Source of the DNA: Agrobacterium genomosp. 13 str. CFBP 6927 | Lineage (GTDB): Bacteria; Pseudomonadota; Alphaproteobacteria; Rhizobiales; Rhizobiaceae | Assembly (NCBI GenBank): GCA_900012615.1 | Contig: LT009757.1 | Coordinates: 1,643,851 to 1,707,850, forward strand | DNA: 64,000 nucleotides | Direction of reading: 5' to 3' | Shown: positions 26,649 to 35,026 of the stretch, piece after piece | How the letters are laid out: each line of letters starts with the position of its first letter | Numbering within the stretch: position 1 is the first letter of the stretch | Program-made: the position numbers and the translations under genes | Notes under the pieces: model-generated | What the model was told of the DNA's origin: nothing | Seen by the model: only the letters and a program-made list of their open reading frames with translations | Database searches by the model: none

Positions 26649-27482
26649 ATGCATACTGTAACCGCCAACGGTTCCACCATTCCCGCTCTCGGCTTCGGTA
26701 CATTTCGCGTACCCGGTGCCGACGTGCTGCGGATCGTCCCGCACGCCCTGAAGCTCGGCTTTCGCCATGTGGATACCGCGCAGATCTATGGCAACGAGGC
26801 GGAAGTCGGCGAGGCGATCGCCGGTTCCGGCGTGGCCCGCGGTGACATATTCCTGACCACAAAAGTCTGGGTCGATAACTACAGGCATGATGCCTTCGTC
26901 GCTTCCGTTGAGGAAAGCCTGAAGAAGCTGAAGACCGACTATGTCGATCTGCTGCTGCTACACTGGCCGAATGAAGCGGTTTCGCTCGCCGAGCAGATCG
27001 ATGCGCTGAACGAGGTCAAGCAGGCCGGCAAGGTTCGCCATATCGGTGTTTCGAACTTCAATACGGCGCTGATGGCCGAAGCGGTCAGTCTTTCCAAGGC
27101 GCCGATTGTTACCAACCAGATCGAGTACCATCCCTATATCGATCAGACGGTGGTGATCGAGGCTGCCAGGAAGGCGGGCATGGCCGTGACCGGCTATTAC
27201 GGCATGGCCGATGGCAAGGTATTTACCGATCCGGTCCTGAAGGAGATTGCCGCAAGCCACGGCAAGTCGGTGGCGCAGGTGGTTCTGCGCTGGCTGGTGC
27301 ATCAGGATGGTATCATCGCCCTGTCGAAGACCGTCGGTGAGGCACGTGCCGCCGAGAACCTGGCCATCTTCGACTTTGCCCTTTCAGCTGATGAAATGGC
27401 TGCCATCCATGGCCTTTCCAGCCCTGCTGGCCGGATCGTCTCGCCCGACGGCCTCGCTCCCCTGTGGGACAAGGCTGCCTGA
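26649..27482 (+). CDS. Aldo/keto reductase
   Basis: A 277-residue NADPH-dependent aldo/keto reductase. Catalytic tetrad positions are visible: Asp and Tyr in F-R-H-V-D-T-A-Q-I-Y-G-N, Lys in T-T-K-V-W, and His in L-L-L-H-W-P. It resembles 2,5-didehydrogluconate-reductase-like members. ATG 26649 follows AAGGAGAAAG. Last gene of the MFS-LLM unit; the next gene is convergent. Confidence 0.88.
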   Translation: MHTVTANGSTIPALGFGTFRVPGADVLRIVPHALKLGFRHVDTAQIYGNEAEVGEAIAGSGVARGDIFLTTKVWVDNYRHDAFVASVEESLKKLKTDYVDLLLLHWPNEAVSLAEQIDALNEVKQAGKVRHIGVSNFNTALMAEAVSLSKAPIVTNQIEYHPYIDQTVVIEAARKAGMAVTGYYGMADGKVFTDPVLKEIAASHGKSVAQVVLRWLVHQDGIIALSKTVGEARAAENLAIFDFALSADEMAAIHGLSSPAGRIVSPDGLAPLWDKAA

Positions 27483-27545
27483 GACGCAAAGGGGAGGGGT
27501 GCAAACCCGTCCCGAGGCCGCAAGGCAAAACCAGGAACGGGTTTC

Positions 27546-28697
27546 TTACGCCCGCCGGCTGTTCATGTGCTCCACTATGCCGGCGGGCGCGTCTTGCGAA
27601 AACATATCTGCAAAGCCCGAGGCGGCATCCTCGGCAATGCTGGCCGCGCGGTTCTGCATCATCGTTTCAAATTGCTCGACAGCCAGAGGCCAATCGGATG
27701 CCGAAACCAGAGCCTCGGCCAGATCGGCCGCATCGAGCATGGCGAGATTTACACCGACACCGACGGGCGGCATAACGTGTGCTGCGTCACCAACAAGCGT
27801 AAGACCTGGCCGGTGCGCCCAGCGCAAGCCAGCAGGAAGCGCGATGATCGGGCGGATCGCCGTTATCGCGTCGGCGTTTAAAATCATCTTCAGAAGCTTC
27901 TCAGACCAGCCGGAGAACCGCTTCAGGAGCTCGTTTCGGGTGATGCCGGCCAGCGCCATATCCGGTCGCTGGCCTTCTGCGGGGGTGACTGGGATAGCGG
28001 CATAGACCCGGACATGCCCATTGCCGTTTCGCTGGGCAATGAGGCCCATTTCTGCATGCAGGGCAAATATGCTGCCGCGGCCGATCATCTCTGCGATGGA
28101 TGGATGGCGTTCATCGATTGCATCAATCCGCAGTTCAACGAAAGTGGTGCCGGTGTAAACGGGCTGCACATCGGTCAGGGCCGGACGTACACGGGACCAT
28201 GCGCCATCTGCGCCGATGACGAGGTCGAAACATTCGGTTCTGCCGTTTTCAAAATGGAGAGAATGTTTGCCATCTGAGTGGCCTGTTACCGTTTTCAGCC
28301 GGTGATCCCATTGCACGGTTTCAGGTGCAATCGAGGAAAGGAGAAGTTCGCGCAGGGCGTGACGATCAATCTCCGGCCTTTGGCCTTCGCCCGGAGCCGG
28401 CAGATCTTCCGCAAGAATTGTCGCCGACCGATAATCGAGCACACGGGTCTCTTGATCTTCGTGGCGGGCGATGCGGTTAAAGCAGGGTAGGAGGCCCGCC
28501 TTTTCAAGCGCGAGCTGACCCGTATCGGCGTGCAAATCCAATGTGCCGCCCTGATCGCGTGCCTGTGCCGAGGTGTCTGCTTCAAAAACGACAGTTTTCC
28601 AATTGTGCCTTTGAAGGATCGATGCTGCCATGAGCCCTGCCGGACCTGCGCCGACAATGGCGACGATAGGATGTTGTAACATGGGAGACTTTCGCAT
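27546..28697 (-). CDS. FAD-dependent monooxygenase, TetX-like
   Basis: A 383-residue class A flavoprotein monooxygenase. FAD motifs are G-A-G-P-A-G-L near residue 16, D-G (I-G-A-D-G-A-W-S) near 165, and G-D (L-V-G-D-A-A-H-V-M-P-P) near 297. The G-G-T-L-D-L-H motif near residue 50 and overall length resemble TetX-type tetracycline-modifying enzymes, but many such proteins act on other aromatics and resistance should not be assumed. ATG 28682 is an alternative start. Divergent from the MarR gene; two MarR-type sites lie between them. Confidence 0.85.
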   Translation of the reverse strand: MRKSPMLQHPIVAIVGAGPAGLMAASILQRHNWKTVVFEADTSAQARDQGGTLDLHADTGQLALEKAGLLPCFNRIARHEDQETRVLDYRSATILAEDLPAPGEGQRPEIDRHALRELLLSSIAPETVQWDHRLKTVTGHSDGKHSLHFENGRTECFDLVIGADGAWSRVRPALTDVQPVYTGTTFVELRIDAIDERHPSIAEMIGRGSIFALHAEMGLIAQRNGNGHVRVYAAIPVTPAEGQRPDMALAGITRNELLKRFSGWSEKLLKMILNADAITAIRPIIALPAGLRWAHRPGLTLVGDAAHVMPPVGVGVNLAMLDAADLAEALVSASDWPLAVEQFETMMQNRAASIAEDAASGFADMFSQDAPAGIVEHMNSRRA

Positions 28698-28704
28698 AAT
28701 AAAG

Positions 28705-28737
28705 ATAGGTTCCTATATTATTTATATAGGCACCTGT
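28705..28737. promoter_or_regulatory. Two MarR-type operators
   Basis: ATAGGTTCCTAT (28705-28716) is a perfect inverted repeat with a 2-base spacer, and ATAGGCACCTGT (28726-28737) is a second, near-perfect copy. Their centres are 21 bp (two helical turns) apart. They fill the gap between the monooxygenase and MarR genes. Binding by the MarR protein is inferred. Confidence 0.7.
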
Positions 28738-28741
28738 TTAA

Positions 28742-29212
28742 ATGCAAGCCCCGGGGATAGCTAAAGGAATGAATGAAGAAGCCGAATGGCGACCACAGGA
28801 AATGCCGGCGCTGATTATCGGGCGGATTGCACGGATGCTGGCGAGACTTGACGACGAGGGACTTCGGGAGATCGGCATCAGTGTCGCCCAGCTTCCCGTT
28901 CTGGTCGCCCTGAAGAACGGCGAAATGCGAACCCAGAAGGAACTGGCCGTCATTGCGGGGGTGGAGCAACCCAGCATGGCGCAGCTTCTGGCCAGAATGG
29001 AGCGGGATGGGTTGATCCGGCGTAGCCAGGATCCCAACGACAAACGCAGCAGCCTGATATGCCTGGAGCCGGAGGCGTATCGCAGGCTGGAGCCGGGACG
29101 CGATGTCCTGCGTGGCACCAATGAACGTGCGCTCGCCGGACTTGCTCCTGACGAGGTCCGAACGCTGACGGAGATGCTCCATCGAATTCACGCGAACTTG
29201 GCAGGTTGCTGA
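28742..29212 (+). CDS. MarR-family transcriptional regulator
   Basis: A 156-residue MarR regulator with a winged HTH: T-Q-K-E-L-A-V-I-A-G-V-E-Q-P-S-M-A-Q-L-L, then the wing D-P-N-D-K-R-S-S-L. ATG 28742 has no clear ribosome binding site; ATG 28769 is in frame but AAAGGA lies too close to it. It probably represses itself and the divergent TetX-like monooxygenase through the two ATAGG palindromes. Confidence 0.85.
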   Translation: MQAPGIAKGMNEEAEWRPQEMPALIIGRIARMLARLDDEGLREIGISVAQLPVLVALKNGEMRTQKELAVIAGVEQPSMAQLLARMERDGLIRRSQDPNDKRSSLICLEPEAYRRLEPGRDVLRGTNERALAGLAPDEVRTLTEMLHRIHANLAGC

Positions 29213-29272
29213 AGGTGGTTGTTCCGATCAAAGGACGCCGCGCAGCCTCGGGCTGATGCCAATAAAACGCGA

Positions 29273-29962
29273 CTAGCTGGCCGCCTTGGCGCCCCTTACT
29301 TTCGGGAGATTGCTCAAGAGGGACTCACAGGCTTTTGTGATGTGGGTGACAAGCAGATCGGTGGCGAGATTAACGTCTCGCTGCCGGCACGCGGCCAGGA
29401 TCTGGCGATGTTCCCGGTCATCGACGCCGGTGCCGCCTGATAGTGTCAGCTGAATGCGAAGATACCGTTCGATCCGGTCGTTCACCGACCGTATTAGATT
29501 GAGCAGGAATGGTTTGTTGGCATCCTCGTAAAGGCAGGAGTGAAACTGCCAATTAAGTTCCGCCCATCGCGCCACGTCGGTCTCGCGTGCGAATTCATTG
29601 CAATAATCTTCCGCGCGCTGGAAGGTGTGCTCGGTCATTCTCGGGATCGAGAGTTTCAGGGCGTTGGCTTCCAGCATGGCCCTCACTTCAAAAATTTCGG
29701 CGATCTCTGGTTCGGTAATGCTTGTTACCACCGCGCCGCGGTTGCGTTGGAATTCCACAAGACCTTCTGCTTCCAGACGCTTCAACGCTTCGCGAACCGG
29801 GATTTTGCTGACGCCAAAAAGCTTCGCGATATCATCCTGACGGATCGGTTCGTCTTCATCGAGGACGCCCGTTATGATCGCCTCTCGTATGTGTTTTGCG
29901 ATAATATCCGACGTCGGCGGGGTGTTGCCAAGAGAGGGTAGGTTTTGAGCTTTTAGCGGCAT
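29273..29962 (-). CDS. GntR-family regulator, FadR/FCD subgroup
   Basis: A 229-residue GntR regulator. The N-terminal winged HTH (residues about 15-80; D-I-A-K-L-F-G-V-S-K-I-P-V-R-E-A-L-K-R-L-E) is followed by a helical FCD ligand domain (about 90-215). Perfect ATCGTATACGAT sites occur in its own divergent promoter region, before the hydroxyproline dehydratase operon, and before the amino-acid importer operon, so it probably represses all three. The effector is perhaps a hydroxyproline-derived intermediate (inferred). Confidence 0.9.
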   Translation of the reverse strand: MPLKAQNLPSLGNTPPTSDIIAKHIREAIITGVLDEDEPIRQDDIAKLFGVSKIPVREALKRLEAEGLVEFQRNRGAVVTSITEPEIAEIFEVRAMLEANALKLSIPRMTEHTFQRAEDYCNEFARETDVARWAELNWQFHSCLYEDANKPFLLNLIRSVNDRIERYLRIQLTLSGGTGVDDREHRQILAACRQRDVNLATDLLVTHITKACESLLSNLPKVRGAKAAS

Positions 29963-30014
29963 TTTTACTCCATGGTCAGAACCCGACGCGCAACGGCAAG
30001 ATCAAATAACGTAG

Positions 30015-30063
30015 CTTATATACGATCGGTACTTGCCTGTCTCGTCTCATTATCGTATACGAT
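30015..30063. promoter_or_regulatory. GntR operator(s) in divergent promoter region
   Basis: ATCGTATACGAT, a perfect 12-bp palindrome, is at 30052-30063. A weaker copy, CTTATATACGAT, is at 30015-30026, 37 bp away. The pair sits between the GntR gene and the DMFase-like operon and could control both. Confidence 0.75.
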
Positions 30064-30099
30064 ATCTTATGAAGAAGAGGCAAGACGGATTCCCGAGCC

Positions 30100-32277
30100 A
30101 TGTGCGAGCAAAAAATCCCGAACTTGATCGGTTATGTTACGCCACTGAGCGCTGCGCCGGGCGGGGCTTTGGAATTCAAGATTTCTTCGCGTGGCAATCG
30201 AGAAGTCAGCGCACGGGCAATTCGCATAATTTGCTGCGATCCCAATCCGCAAGGACCAGGCGTTAAAGTGGCTGCGGCAGATTTCGGTCTCGCTGCAGAA
30301 TATACCGCCGTTGAGCAGCCGGCCTATCTCGGTTCCTGCGCGTTCGGCCCCATTCCCGTTTTGGACAACCACTCCGCGATCAAGGTCGATCTGACGGTGA
30401 TGCCCACCTTGTCATCCGAGGCTGCTCAGACGCTTTTCTCGCTGCAGAATATCGATGCGACCCAGGGATTGGCGATTGTCACCCGTGACGACAGATTGTT
30501 TCTCCAGCAACTTGATACGAATGCCTGCCATGACACAGGCATCGAGCTTCCGGGAAACTGCTGGTCGCAGATCGAGGTGATCCTTGGCTTGGAGGGTTTC
30601 TCGGTGACTGTCCGGCAGCATTTGCCGATGAAGCCAGAGAAGACGAAAAGTGCGAGCTTCCCGGATCTCACGCGCCGCGCACTTGTGGAAATCGATCATA
30701 TTTGTTTCGCCGCCGTCTGGCGGGGGCATCCTGAACAGACCTTCAACGGCTCCATCGAAAATCCATCCCTGAGTTCAACGCGTTCGGAACCAGTCCCGGT
30801 AGCGGCGTGGGAGGTTATCGCGGAGTGGAATTTCGGCGGGGATGCGCGCGATATCTGGATAGAGGACGAAAAGGATCGTGCGAGACGGTTATGCTTGATC
30901 AACATGCCGATGCGCGCGGTCAGATCGTCTGCCTGGTCCGGCCGACATCAGGATTGGAAGCAGGTGCTACCGGAATATGCGGCGATCAGATTTCATTCCG
31001 ACGATCTTGGTGATTGCGGCTGGGAAACGACTATCCGGATCGATGTGCCAGAGGATATGCGCTCCGGCGTATATGGGCTTGAGGTCGACAATGGCGTCGG
31101 AAAGGACACGATCCCGTTCTACGTCATTCCAGGAGAAAGAACGAAACGCCGGCGGATCGTGTTTCTGGCTCCGACATTCACCTATATGGCCTATGCCAAT
31201 TTCGCCCGTGGCAACTTTGCGGGCGAACTTGCCGACAGGGTTGGCGCGTGGAACGCATATCCGCACAATCCAGACGAAGTCGGTGCTTACGGCTATTCCA
31301 CCTACAGCCGCCATCCCGACGGCTCGGGCATAAACCTGTCGTCACGGCTGCGCCCGGTCCTGACGATGCGGCCGGAATACCTTATCTATTTCGATCCGAT
31401 GGGATCAGGAATGCGGCATTTCCCGGCAGATTCACATCTCACCGACTGGCTCGAGACTAAGGGATTCGAGTTCGACGTCATCACGGACGAGGATCTTGAC
31501 CGGGATGGCGTTACCGCCCTGTCGCCTTATGACGTGGTTCTGACGGGAACGCATCCCGAATACCACACCCGACGCACGATGGAGGCGCTGATCGCCTACC
31601 GGGAAGCCGGTGGAAACCTGATGTATCTCGGCGGTAACGGTTTTTATTGGAAGATCGGCCGTAACGACGACATGCCCCATATGATCGAGGTGCGCCGCGC
31701 CGAAGGGGGCATGCGGGTATGGGCGAGCCAGCCCGGCGAATATTACCATCAGCTCGATGGAGAATATGGCGGCCTCTGGCGTCGCAACGGAATTCCGCCT
31801 CAGACCGTCGCCGGCGTCGGCTTTACGGCCGAAGGGGCATTCGAGGGCTCGTATTATGTCCGCACAGATGCCTCCTATGAAGAGGAATTGGCATTTCTCT
31901 TTGAAGGCATAGCCGCCAATGAACGCATCGGCGATTTCGGATTGTCCGGAGGAGGTGCTGCCGGTTTCGAGATTGATCAGGCGGCCTTCGATCTCGGTAC
32001 GCCGGAATATGCATCGGTCATTGCCTTCTCTGAAGGTCACGGTCCGTCTTTCCACACGACATTCGAAGAGCTTCTTCTGCCTGGCGTGTTTGATGGCAAG
32101 CCGCGTCCGCATGGCGGCATAAGCGCCAACATCGTCTATGGCAAATCCGAAACGGGCGGAGGTCTCTTTGCTGTCGGGTCAATCACCTTTTGCGGGAGCC
32201 TGTCGCACAATAATTACGACAACAATGTTTCGCGGCTCCTGGAAAATTGCCTGAGGAGGTTCCTGGGCGATGGTTGA
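30100..32277 (+). CDS. N,N-dimethylformamidase large-subunit-like protein
   Basis: A 725-residue protein. The N-terminal part (to about 340) is beta-rich, and the region from about 350 to the end matches the C-terminal domain of N,N-dimethylformamidase large subunits. In that enzyme a mononuclear iron is held by two Tyr and one Glu. Candidate equivalents here are Tyr in T-Y-M-A-Y-A-N (362/365), Tyr in Y-G-Y-S-T-Y-S-R-H (397-402), and Glu in T-H-P-E-Y (E487, with H485). No small subunit (about 130 residues) is seen next to it. In this operon it probably cleaves an amide or N-C bond of a hydroxyproline or proline derivative rather than DMF itself. The start has a poor ribosome binding site. Confidence 0.75.
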   Translation: MCEQKIPNLIGYVTPLSAAPGGALEFKISSRGNREVSARAIRIICCDPNPQGPGVKVAAADFGLAAEYTAVEQPAYLGSCAFGPIPVLDNHSAIKVDLTVMPTLSSEAAQTLFSLQNIDATQGLAIVTRDDRLFLQQLDTNACHDTGIELPGNCWSQIEVILGLEGFSVTVRQHLPMKPEKTKSASFPDLTRRALVEIDHICFAAVWRGHPEQTFNGSIENPSLSSTRSEPVPVAAWEVIAEWNFGGDARDIWIEDEKDRARRLCLINMPMRAVRSSAWSGRHQDWKQVLPEYAAIRFHSDDLGDCGWETTIRIDVPEDMRSGVYGLEVDNGVGKDTIPFYVIPGERTKRRRIVFLAPTFTYMAYANFARGNFAGELADRVGAWNAYPHNPDEVGAYGYSTYSRHPDGSGINLSSRLRPVLTMRPEYLIYFDPMGSGMRHFPADSHLTDWLETKGFEFDVITDEDLDRDGVTALSPYDVVLTGTHPEYHTRRTMEALIAYREAGGNLMYLGGNGFYWKIGRNDDMPHMIEVRRAEGGMRVWASQPGEYYHQLDGEYGGLWRRNGIPPQTVAGVGFTAEGAFEGSYYVRTDASYEEELAFLFEGIAANERIGDFGLSGGGAAGFEIDQAAFDLGTPEYASVIAFSEGHGPSFHTTFEELLLPGVFDGKPRPHGGISANIVYGKSETGGGLFAVGSITFCGSLSHNNYDNNVSRLLENCLRRFLGDG

Positions 32278-33304
32278 AAAGAGCGATGCGCGGGACGAGC
32301 TTATCGGTTTTCGTGAACTGAAAACGCTTCTTGAGACGATTTTCGTCAACGCCGGCACTGCCGGCGACACAGCCGGGATTCTTGCGGAAAACTGTGCGGG
32401 ATGCGAGCGGGACGGTGCCCTCAGTCACGGTATTTTCCGCATGCCCGGCTATGTCGGCTCCCTCAGGTCAGGTTGGGTGGATGGGCTGGCGGTGCCCGAT
32501 GTCACGGATATTGGGCCGTCCTTCATTCGGGTCGACGCGCGTAACGGTTTTGCACAGCGGGCGCTTTCTGCCGCGCATCCACTTATCAAAGCTGCCGTCG
32601 AGAAAACGGGCGTCGCCATTGTCGCGATCCGCAACTCCCATCATTTCAGTGCATTGTGGCCGGACATCGAATCTTTCGCGCTTTCCGGCCATATGGCGAT
32701 AACCGCGGTAAACGGGCTTGCGAACGTTGTTCCCCATGGCGGCCGGCAGGCGGTTTACGGGACCAATCCCATCGCCTTCGCCGTGCCGGTGGAGAATGCC
32801 GCACCATTGGTCGTCGACCAGGCCACCAGCGTGATGGCAAATGGCGAGGTGCGCCTGCACGCACTCGCTGGCAAACCAGTTCCTGATGGCACCGGCGTCG
32901 ATCGCGACGGCAATCCCACGATGGATCCGCATATGATCCTGTCTGGCGGAGCGTTGAACACTTTCGGTGGCTACAAAGGCTCCTCAATTGCCCTGTTCGT
33001 CGAAATTCTCGCCGGCGCCATTACCGGTGGGCAATTCTCTTTTGAAAACGACTTCGCCGGTTTCGCTGGCGCGGAAACCCCGAAGGCGGGGCAGTTCCTT
33101 ATGGTGATCGACCCGGATTGGGGCGGGTCTACCGGCTTCGCGTCTCGTCTGCAGCATCTATGTGGCCGGTTGACCGTTGCCGGACAGGATCGTCTGCCGG
33201 GCGCACGACGGTTTGCAAATCGCACGGCAGCAGAGAAATGGGGCATCCCCATCTCGCCGGGTGCGCTGCACCGGCTTCGAACGCTGGCGGGCGAAAAAAC
33301 GTAA
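32270..33304 (+). CDS. Ldh-family (malate/L-lactate dehydrogenase type) imine or keto acid reductase
   Basis: A 344-residue Ldh-type NAD(P)H oxidoreductase. Family motifs: S-H-G-I-F-R-M-P-G-Y, the N-S-H-H-F region with the probable catalytic His, G-T-N-P-I-A-F-A, and G-G-Y-K-G-S-S. This family includes delta1-pyrroline-2-carboxylate / delta1-piperideine-2-carboxylate reductases (DpkA/LhpD) as well as malate and ureidoglycolate dehydrogenases. The hydroxyproline neighbours favour the pyrroline-2-carboxylate reading. ATG 32270 overlaps the previous stop by 8 bp. Confidence 0.82.
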   Translation: MVEKSDARDELIGFRELKTLLETIFVNAGTAGDTAGILAENCAGCERDGALSHGIFRMPGYVGSLRSGWVDGLAVPDVTDIGPSFIRVDARNGFAQRALSAAHPLIKAAVEKTGVAIVAIRNSHHFSALWPDIESFALSGHMAITAVNGLANVVPHGGRQAVYGTNPIAFAVPVENAAPLVVDQATSVMANGEVRLHALAGKPVPDGTGVDRDGNPTMDPHMILSGGALNTFGGYKGSSIALFVEILAGAITGGQFSFENDFAGFAGAETPKAGQFLMVIDPDWGGSTGFASRLQHLCGRLTVAGQDRLPGARRFANRTAAEKWGIPISPGALHRLRTLAGEKT

Positions 33305-33339
33305 AACCCGACAAACAGACTTGAACAGGAGGCCTCGAC

Positions 33340-33768
33340 ATGGCGCCCGACAAAAACAGACTTGAATTTCGACGAGACCTCACCCCCGAGCAGGTCGATC
33401 AGCTGGTGGAACTGTTTCAGCAGGAGTGGTGGACCAAGGGGCGCGAAAAAGCCGATGTCGAAAGGCTGATGGCGAATGCGGGTCCCATCTTCGCCTTCAT
33501 CGATCCCCTGAACGGCGAACTGGTCGCCTTCGCGCGCGCCATGACGGACGGCGTCTACAAGGCGATGATCTTTGACATCATCGTCAAGGAGACGTGGCGA
33601 AACACCGGGCTCGGTCGACTGCTGATGGATAAGGTCCTGACCGACCCCGTGCTCGTGCGGGTCAAGCATCGTGAACTCTATTGCCTGGAGGAGATGCTGC
33701 CCTTCTACGAGAAATGGGGCTTCACCGCCAATTTGCCCGGACTTTTCTTCATGCGCCAATCGTCCTGA
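33340..33768 (+). CDS. GNAT-family N-acetyltransferase
   Basis: A 142-residue acetyl-CoA-dependent acyltransferase. The acetyl-CoA loop is seen in W-R-N-T-G-L-G-R-L-L-M-D-K near residue 87. It has an excellent Shine-Dalgarno (AGGAGG at about 33327-33332). Acceptor unknown; an amine or amino acid from the same pathway is possible. It is inside the GntR-regulated operon, 6 bp before the FAD oxidase. Confidence 0.85.
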   Translation: MAPDKNRLEFRRDLTPEQVDQLVELFQQEWWTKGREKADVERLMANAGPIFAFIDPLNGELVAFARAMTDGVYKAMIFDIIVKETWRNTGLGRLLMDKVLTDPVLVRVKHRELYCLEEMLPFYEKWGFTANLPGLFFMRQSS

Positions 33769-33774
33769 GCGCCC

Positions 33775-34926
33775 ATGACCAGTTCTCAAACCATTCTCGA
33801 GGTCGATTATGCCGTGATTGGTCTTGGCGTCATGGGTGCTTCAGCACTTTACGCCCTGTCTCAGACGGGTGGGAAAGTCGTTGGTATCGATGCCTATAGT
33901 CCCCCGCATCCCCATGGGGCCAGTCACGGCGGCTACAAGGTCACTAGAGAAGCTGTTGCCGAAGGCCCCGCCTATCTTCACTTCGTCCAGCGTTCGAATG
34001 CGCTCCTGCGTGCGTTCGAGCGTCGGTTTGACATTAGCCTTATGCAGAACACGGGGACGCTGATTATTGGATCGGGCGCGGCGGGCAGTTCCGGCAGTTT
34101 TCTGCACGATACCGTTAAGATCGCCGAGGAGAATGGCGTTGTCCATCAAGTCCTGTCTTCCGGGGATTTGATGTTGCGTTATCCTCAGCTCATCGGCCTG
34201 ACGGACATGGACGTGGGTTACTTCGAACCAGCTGCCGGCTTCATTCGCCCAGAACCATTGTTGAAACTGCAGATCGCCCTTGCCAAACAAGCTGGCGCTG
34301 AGGTTTTGCCGAATACGGTCGTCAAACGGATCGTGCCAATCACGGGCGGTGTGGAAATAGAGGCCGAGGGCGTGGTGATCCGGGCCCGGCAGGCGGTTGT
34401 CGCCATGGGCCGCTGGATGGGCGGGGTTCTTGGCGGGCAGTTTGGCACTTTATTGTCCGTCAGCCAGCAAAGGACATTTATATTCAAAGCGCGTGATGCG
34501 GCTGCCTATCAGCCAGGCAGGTTTCCGACCCTGATGTGGTTTCGCGAATGTGTTGATAACGCCTGTGCGACGGTCTTTCCGCTCGAAGGGGCGGCTGATG
34601 GCGTCAAGTTTTTTGTAGCAGATACCGAGACCGCTCCGCCTGCCGGCATGTCTGGCGATCAATTCTTCCGGCACCACGTCGAGCCGTTCTTCGGAGGTAT
34701 TTCCTCGGAACTAAAGGCTTCGGAAACATGCTTCTATACATCAACGCCGGATCACGGGTTCTTGCTCGATTGGCATCCGGATATTCCGGGGCTGTTCCTG
34801 GTGTCGGCATGTTCGGGGCATGGTTTCAAGCATGCTTTAGGCGTGGGTGAAGCTGTTGCCGCGCAGCTCACGGGTCATTCCTCGCCTGATCTCTCTGCCT
34901 TCAGCCTCGCGCGATTTTCCGCTTAA
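33775..34926 (+). CDS. FAD-dependent oxidase, monomeric sarcosine / N-methyl amino acid oxidase-like
   Basis: A 383-residue flavoprotein of the monomeric sarcosine oxidase / N-methyltryptophan oxidase group. The N-terminal dinucleotide motif is V-I-G-L-G-V-M-G-A-S, and a Cys in E-T-C-F-Y-T-S-T-P-D (about residue 318) matches the covalent FAD-linkage Cys of the family. It may demethylate an N-methyl amino acid or oxidise D-hydroxyproline to the imine. The next gene upstream is the GNAT, and the following operon starts a promoter with a GntR site. Confidence 0.82.
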   Translation: MTSSQTILEVDYAVIGLGVMGASALYALSQTGGKVVGIDAYSPPHPHGASHGGYKVTREAVAEGPAYLHFVQRSNALLRAFERRFDISLMQNTGTLIIGSGAAGSSGSFLHDTVKIAEENGVVHQVLSSGDLMLRYPQLIGLTDMDVGYFEPAAGFIRPEPLLKLQIALAKQAGAEVLPNTVVKRIVPITGGVEIEAEGVVIRARQAVVAMGRWMGGVLGGQFGTLLSVSQQRTFIFKARDAAAYQPGRFPTLMWFRECVDNACATVFPLEGAADGVKFFVADTETAPPAGMSGDQFFRHHVEPFFGGISSELKASETCFYTSTPDHGFLLDWHPDIPGLFLVSACSGHGFKHALGVGEAVAAQLTGHSSPDLSAFSLARFSA

Positions 34927-34944
34927 CCTGCCGAGGAATCTATC

Positions 34945-34972
34945 TTGACAGCCAAAGTAGATCGTATACGAT
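34945..34972 (+). promoter_or_regulatory. Promoter overlapped by a GntR operator
   Basis: TTGACA (34945-34950) is followed after 16 bases by TACGAT (34967-34972), a plausible sigma-70 promoter. The palindrome ATCGTATACGAT (34961-34972) covers the -10 element, so a bound GntR protein would block RNA polymerase. The same layout occurs at 36960-36987. Confidence 0.72.
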
Positions 34973-35026
34973 ATCGTAAATACTAAAAATCTGATGGCGA
35001 GATGGTCGTCAACGAAAGGGAGAAAC

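Noticed and set aside
25574..26680. A 368-codon minus-strand frame over the LLM gene
   Set aside because: Antisense shadow; the plus-strand LLM motifs are clear.
27546..28697. Calling the TetX-like gene a tetracycline resistance determinant
   Set aside because: FAD motifs and G-G-T-L-D-L-H are shared by many aromatic hydroxylases; resistance cannot be inferred from sequence alone.
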